Assembly (NCBI GenBank): GCA_003453695.1 | Contig: DMNK01000064.1 | Coordinates: forward strand, 12,830-18,056 | Direction: 5' to 3' | From: Acidimicrobiaceae bacterium | GTDB lineage: Bacteria; Actinomycetota; Acidimicrobiia; Acidimicrobiales; UBA8190 | DNA: 5,227 nt | Shown here: in pieces, positions 1-5,227 of the stretch | Layout of the letters: each line of letters starts with the position of its first letter | Numbering within the stretch: position 1 is the stretch's first letter | Notes under the pieces: model-generated | Seen by the model: only the letters and a program-made list of their open reading frames with translations | Told to the model about the DNA's origin: nothing | The model's database searches: none | Made by a program: the position numbers and the translations under genes

Positions 1-1856
<1,856 letters not shown>

Positions 1857-1874
1857 GCCAGAGAAGAGAGCCGG

Positions 1875-1907
1875 CCGGGGCTCCCCGCTCAGGGCCCCCA
1901 GCCCCGG
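1875..1907. terminator. GC-rich hairpin in the convergent gap, possible two-way terminator
   Basis: CCGGGGCT at 1875-1882 pairs perfectly with AGCCCCGG at 1900-1907, giving an 8-base-pair stem around a 17-base loop. It begins 19 bases after the serC stop and lies 42 bases beyond the tldE stop, which is where a terminator shared by two converging genes would sit. There is no T-tract on either side, so it is not a canonical intrinsic terminator. Hairpins without a U-tail have been proposed for high-GC actinobacteria. In DNA this rich in G and C such pairing can also arise by chance. Confidence 0.4.
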
Positions 1908-1916
1908 GCGTCCCGG
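1904..1916. other. Second short hairpin in the serC/tldE gap
   Basis: CCGGG at 1904-1908 pairs with CCCGG at 1912-1916 across a CGT loop. It shares bases with the 3' arm of the longer 1875-1907 stem, so the two structures exclude each other. A third option is GAGCC at 1868-1872 with GGCTC at 1879-1883. The rest of the 92-base gap (1857-1948) shows no promoter, RNA gene or small reading frame that I can support. Confidence 0.3.
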
Positions 1917-1948
1917 CCCCGGCGCCCAGCCCGCGGCCGGTGGGACGG

Positions 1949-3352
1949 TCAGGTGGCGGGGCTCACCGAGCTCATGTTGAAGTCGGGCACCCGCAGCGGT
2001 GGCATCGAGGTCCGGTTCATGTACTCGCCCGACTCACGCGAGAACGCCCGCTCACTGGCGCCCGCCTCCGCAATGCGCGACAACAGCTCGACCGGGCTCT
2101 CGTTGAAGCGGAAGTTGTTGACCGCTCCCACCACCTCGCCGTCCTCCACGAGGTAGACGCCGTCTCGGGTGAGGCCGGTGAGCAGCGCCGTCACGGGGTC
2201 GACCGTGCGGATGTACCACAGGCAGGTGAGCAGCAGCCCCTTTCGGGTGCGGGCCACCATCTCCTCGAGCGAGGCGGTGGCACCGGGGATCTCGAGCACG
2301 AGGTTGTCGGCGGGCACCGCCGGGGCGACCTGTGACCGTGCCGCGCCGGCACGGTGGTAGAAGAGCCGCTCCAGTCGTCCCTCTTCGATCCACGAGGTGC
2401 GGGCCAAGGGCAGGCCGTTGTCGAACACCGAGACGTCGCTGCCCGAGGCCGTGGTGACGAGGAACGGGATGGACTCGAGCCCCGGCTCCCGCGGGTCGCT
2501 GCGCAGCTCGACCGGGAGATCGGTGATGGATTCACCGACCCTGGTGCCACCGCCTGGGGCCGAGAAGACGCTGCGGCCGTCCTCGGCGTCCCGACCCGAC
2601 AAGTCGCCGTAGAGGAAGATCATGAGATCGGCGGTGGCATCGGGAGGAAGGAGGGTCTCGTAGCGTCCCGCCGGGAGCTCGAGGCGGCGCTCGGCCCAGT
2701 CGAGGCGACGCTCCAGGTTCCTGTGCAGGCCGTCCAGGTCGAGGCCCTCGAACCACTCCGTCCCGCGCCCTGCCCATGCCGAACGGGCACCGTCTGTGCT
2801 CCGGGCGACGAGCTCGAGCGAACCCGTCGGCTGCTGGTGGCGGGCCCGCAACCCGGCGCTGGTGCCCACGTACACCGTGGTGAGCTCGTGCGTGGCGAAG
2901 CCGGACAGCACATGGGCACGGCTACGAGCCCGTTCGAAAGCGCCGGCCAGCCCGTCGAGCACACCCCGCAACACCGAGAGGTCGGTGAGCGGCGCCGGCT
3001 CCTCGAAGGCACTCCCCCCTCCGCCGTCGCCTTCGCCCGCACCCAGGAGCGGGACGGCGTCCTCGGCCGGAGGCGAGGCCGAGGCGGCGCCCTCGCTGGC
3101 TCGCACCAGCGCCTCCACATCGGGCTCGCCGCTTCGGCTCTCCACCCCGACGGACAGCGCGCCCGAGGTGGCCGTGATGCTCATTGCGGTCACCCGACGG
3201 AGCCGCCGGACGCCGTTGGTCGTGGTGGTGTTGTTGGCGAAGCGCACTTCGACCTGGCTGTCCTCTTCCACCACGGCGATACAGTCTTCCGCCCTCGATG
3301 CATCGAGGATCCGCTCGACGAGCTGCGCCGGCGGAGTGAGGCGAGCGGTCAC
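1949..3352 (-). CDS. tldE: TldE/PmbA-type subunit of a TldD/TldE peptidase (no zinc site)
   Basis: This 467-residue protein belongs to the TldD/PmbA (U62) family. In E. coli the TldD-TldE heterodimer is a zinc peptidase that cuts unfolded peptides, including the microcin B17 leader and the antitoxin CcdA; TldE itself lacks the metal site. The same is seen here. There is no HExxxH motif, and the segment expected to align with it reads DATADLMIFLYGDLSG (about 238-253). The C-terminal part carries family-like blocks, VFDNGLPLARTSWIEEG (309-325), TCLWYIRTVDPVTALLTGLTRDGVYLVEDGEVVGA split over 376-410, and NNFRFNESP (412-420). Residues 1-70 form the alpha/beta N-terminal domain. There is no signal peptide or membrane segment, so it is cytoplasmic. 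The start is GTG 3352, whose GTGA overlaps the tldD stop by four bases, which implies translational coupling. The cellular substrate in this organism is unknown. Confidence 0.9.
   Translation of the reverse strand: MTARLTPPAQLVERILDASRAEDCIAVVEEDSQVEVRFANNTTTTNGVRRLRRVTAMSITATSGALSVGVESRSGEPDVEALVRASEGAASASPPAEDAVPLLGAGEGDGGGGSAFEEPAPLTDLSVLRGVLDGLAGAFERARSRAHVLSGFATHELTTVYVGTSAGLRARHQQPTGSLELVARSTDGARSAWAGRGTEWFEGLDLDGLHRNLERRLDWAERRLELPAGRYETLLPPDATADLMIFLYGDLSGRDAEDGRSVFSAPGGGTRVGESITDLPVELRSDPREPGLESIPFLVTTASGSDVSVFDNGLPLARTSWIEEGRLERLFYHRAGAARSQVAPAVPADNLVLEIPGATASLEEMVARTRKGLLLTCLWYIRTVDPVTALLTGLTRDGVYLVEDGEVVGAVNNFRFNESPVELLSRIAEAGASERAFSRESGEYMNRTSMPPLRVPDFNMSSVSPAT
3011..3043 (-). 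other. Glycine-rich low-complexity linker within TldE
   Basis: Residues 104-114 of the TldE-like protein read GAGEGDGGGGS, inside a wider Ala/Ser/Pro/Glu-rich stretch of about residues 86-120. It sits between the N-terminal alpha/beta domain and the following helical segment (TDLSVLRGVLDGLAGAFERARS). It looks like a flexible surface loop. The reading frame continues cleanly on both sides, so there is no sign of a frameshift. Confidence 0.55.
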
Positions 3353-4893
3353 GACCGGCCGTCCACGCCCGCCTCAGCCCGGGCGTTCAGGACGTTCACG
3401 GAACGGAACAGGGCCGACGGGCAGCCGTGGCTCACCGGGGCCACCTGGCTGGGCTGTCCCTTGCCGCAGTTGAAGGCGCCGCCCAGCACGTAGGTCGACC
3501 GCCCTCCGACGGCCTCCATCGACCCCCAGAAGTCGGTGGTCCGCGACTGGTACGCCACGTCACGCAGCTGGCCGGCCAGGCGGCCCCCCTCGATGCGGAA
3601 GAAGCGCTGCCCGGTGAACTGGAAGTTGTGGCGCTGCATGTCGATGGACCAGCTCTTGTCCCCCACCACCAGCACGCCCCGGTCGACGCCCGAGACAAGC
3701 TCCTCGGTGCTCGGCCCGTCGCCATCGGCGGGCTGCAGCGACACGTTGGCCATGCGCTGAATGGGGATGTGGAACGGCGAGTCGGCAAACGCACAGCCGT
3801 TGGACCGCCCGAGCCCGTTGGCGGCGGCCATGGAGCGGTCGAGCTGGTAGCCGACGAGCACGCCGTCGTGCACGATGTCGAAATGCTGGGCGGCCACTCC
3901 TTCGTCGTCGTAGCCGACCGTCGCCAGCCCGTGCTCGGCGGTGCGATCACCGGTGACGTGCATTTCCGGCGACCCGTACTGCAGGGTGCCCAGCTTGTCG
4001 AAGGTGGCGAACGACGTGCCGGCATAGGCGGCCTCGTAGCCGAGCGCCCGGTCGAGCTCGGTGGCGTGCCCGATCGACTCGTGGATGGTGAGCCACAGGT
4101 TGCTGGGCTCGATCACGAGGTCGTAGGTGCCGGCGTCGACGCCCGGGGCGCGCACCTTCTCGGACAACAACTCGGGGATGGCAGCGAGCTCGCCGTCCCA
4201 ATCCCAGCCCGTGCCACCCAGGTATTCCCAGCCCCGGCCCGCCGGAGGGGCGACGGTGCGCATCGACTCGAACGTCCCGCGGGCTGAGTCGACGGCGTAC
4301 GCCTCGACCACAGGGTGGACCCGGACCCGGCGCTGGCTGATCCGCCCTCCCGAGAGGTCGCCGAAGAGCTTGTCCTCCACCACGCACAGGACGTAGGCGC
4401 TCACGTGGTCGATGCCGTCAGCCCCGAGAAGACGCTCGCTCCAGTCCGCGAGCACGGCCACCTTGTCACCGACCGGGACCTCGGCGGGATCGAGCTCGTA
4501 GTCCGAGGACCACCGGACCAGCCCGGCGGGGGCCTCGTGGGCCAGCTCCACCGGCCTGGCCAGCGTGGTGGCCGTGGCCTCCGCCATGGCCACCGCCTGG
4601 CCTGCAGCCCGGGCTGCTGCGTCGGGGGTGAGCTCGGCGGTGGCAGCAAAGCCGATCGAGCCACCTCGCACCACCCTGATCCCGAGGCCGAGCTCGGCGT
4701 CGTCGACGGCCGTCTCGAGGGTGCCGTCGCGCAGCGCCACCACCTGCGAGCGGATGTGCTCGAGGCGGACCTCGGCGTGGCCGGCGCCCAGCTCGGCGGC
4801 GCGGCTGAGGGCGGCGTCGAGGAGCTCGTCGGTGGACAGCTGTTCGAGTGGCCCGGCTGTCGCCCCCCGCCCGGAGGCGGAGCCGTCAGCCAC
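3349..4893 (-). CDS. tldD: TldD-type zinc metallopeptidase, catalytic subunit
   Basis: This 514-residue protein is the probable catalytic partner of the TldE-like protein encoded directly downstream. The family degrades or trims unstructured peptides in the cytoplasm through a narrow channel. The zinc motif HESIGH is at residues 271-276 (His271, Glu272, His276) and is followed by [20 protein letters not shown], the usual TldD context. CGKGQ at 476-480 supplies the third expected zinc ligand, Cys476. Other family blocks are ALRDGTLE (53-60), [15 protein letters not shown] (71-85), [18 protein letters not shown] (315-332) and [14 protein letters not shown] (424-437). E. coli TldD is about 481 residues; the extra length is partly an N-terminal Gly/Ser/Ala-rich leader before LEQLSTDEL (16-24), so a later start cannot be excluded. 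GTG 4893 overlaps the ilvC stop by eight bases, and I see no Shine-Dalgarno motif upstream, which fits translation coupled to ilvC. There is no signal peptide. Confidence 0.94.
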   Translation of the reverse strand: MADGSASGRGATAGPLEQLSTDELLDAALSRAAELGAGHAEVRLEHIRSQVVALRDGTLETAVDDAELGLGIRVVRGGSIGFAATAELTPDAAARAAGQAVAMAEATATTLARPVELAHEAPAGLVRWSSDYELDPAEVPVGDKVAVLADWSERLLGADGIDHVSAYVLCVVEDKLFGDLSGGRISQRRVRVHPVVEAYAVDSARGTFESMRTVAPPAGRGWEYLGGTGWDWDGELAAIPELLSEKVRAPGVDAGTYDLVIEPSNLWLTIHESIGHATELDRALGYEAAYAGTSFATFDKLGTLQYGSPEMHVTGDRTAEHGLATVGYDDEGVAAQHFDIVHDGVLVGYQLDRSMAAANGLGRSNGCAFADSPFHIPIQRMANVSLQPADGDGPSTEELVSGVDRGVLVVGDKSWSIDMQRHNFQFTGQRFFRIEGGRLAGQLRDVAYQSRTTDFWGSMEAVGGRSTYVLGGAFNCGKGQPSQVAPVSHGCPSALFRSVNVLNARAEAGVDGRS

Positions 4894-5227
4894 CGGAGAC
4901 GTCTTGAACCCGCTGCTTGCCGGCTGCGATGAAGGGCATCATGGCCCGGAGCTCGGCGCCCACCTTCTCGATGGGATGGGAGGCGCCGGCTTGGCGGAGC
5001 TCCACGAATCGTTTGCGCCCCGAGCGGTTCTCGGCGATCCACTCCTCGGCGAAGGCGCCCGATCGGATGTCGGCGAGGATCCGGCTCATGGTGGCCCGGA
5101 CATGGTCATCGATGACCCTCGGTCCGCGGGTGAGGTCGCCGTATTCGGCGGTGTCGGAGATCGAGTAGCGCATGCCGGCGATGCCCTGCTCGTACATGAG
5201 GTCGACGATGAGCTTGAGCTCGTGCAG
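4886..5227 (-). CDS. ilvC: Ketol-acid reductoisomerase, class I (C-terminal part, cut by window edge)
   Basis: The enzyme converts 2-acetolactate or 2-aceto-2-hydroxybutyrate to the dihydroxy acids in valine, leucine and isoleucine synthesis, using NADPH and magnesium. Only the last 113 residues are in the window, all from the knotted helical domain. They begin [20 protein letters not shown], which contains one of the conserved metal-binding glutamates (LHE), then [11 protein letters not shown] with the substrate-contacting serine, then [15 protein letters not shown] and [16 protein letters not shown] near the end. A tail of about 14 residues ([14 protein letters not shown]) follows the usual RAMMPW-like ending. 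Its last codons overlap the tldD start. The N-terminal Rossmann domain lies beyond the right edge. The tail and the order of motifs fit the short, single-domain class I form. The identification is secure; the promoter is not in the window. Confidence 0.96.
   Translation of the reverse strand: MHELKLIVDLMYEQGIAGMRYSISDTAEYGDLTRGPRVIDDHVRATMSRILADIRSGAFAEEWIAENRSGRKRFVELRQAGASHPIEKVGAELRAMMPFIAAGKQRVQDVSGG

Noticed and set aside
2354..3493. Long plus-strand open frame of 379 codons opposite tldE
   Set aside because: It lies antisense to a well-supported family member, has no recognisable domain, and its Arg/Gly/Pro-rich composition is what the reverse strand of GC-rich coding sequence gives.
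3427..4287. Plus-strand open frame of 286 codons opposite tldD
   Set aside because: It is antisense to tldD over the zinc motif region, with no family motif and no ribosome binding site, so it is a shadow frame.
4315..4932. Plus-strand open frame of 205 codons opposite the 5' part of tldD
   Set aside because: It is antisense to tldD and shows no domain or start signal.

Overview
This window is chromosomal DNA from a high-GC actinobacterium-like organism. It is packed with housekeeping amino-acid and peptide metabolism genes. The best taxonomic clue is the SerC protein, which is of the actinobacterial/mycobacterial type (motifs [35 protein letters not shown]) rather than the E. coli type. Third codon positions are strongly G/C, GTG starts are used, and genes are tightly packed. 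Acidimicrobiia or a related deep actinobacterial lineage is possible, but I cannot fix the genus from sequence alone.

Layout from left to right: (1) positions 1-685, minus strand, hold the N-terminal 228 codons of a class I aspartate-type aminotransferase that runs off the left edge. (2) Positions 675-1856, plus strand, hold a complete phosphoserine aminotransferase, serC. The two genes are head to head and their longest possible reading frames overlap at the 5' ends, so at least one true start probably lies further downstream. (3) Positions 1857-1948 are a short convergent intergenic gap with GC-rich hairpins that could stop transcription from both sides. (4) Positions 3352-1949, minus strand, hold a TldE/PmbA-type protein without a zinc site. 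(5) Positions 4893-3349, minus strand, hold its TldD partner with an intact HExxxH zinc motif. (6) Positions 5227-4886, minus strand, hold the C-terminal end of a class I ketol-acid reductoisomerase, ilvC, entering from the right edge.

The minus-strand genes ilvC, tldD and tldE overlap end to start by 8 and 4 bases. They look like one translationally coupled transcript that joins branched-chain amino acid synthesis to a TldD/TldE peptidase pair. serC makes the phosphoserine precursor of serine, and the left-hand aminotransferase probably interconverts aspartate or another amino acid with its keto acid. I see no mobile element, CRISPR array, tRNA, rRNA, phage gene or clear defence system. The many long frames on the opposite strands are shadows of GC-rich coding sequence. 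I did not find a new system; the points most worth a second look are the ilvC-tldD-tldE coupling and the shared CATG start region of the divergent aminotransferases.
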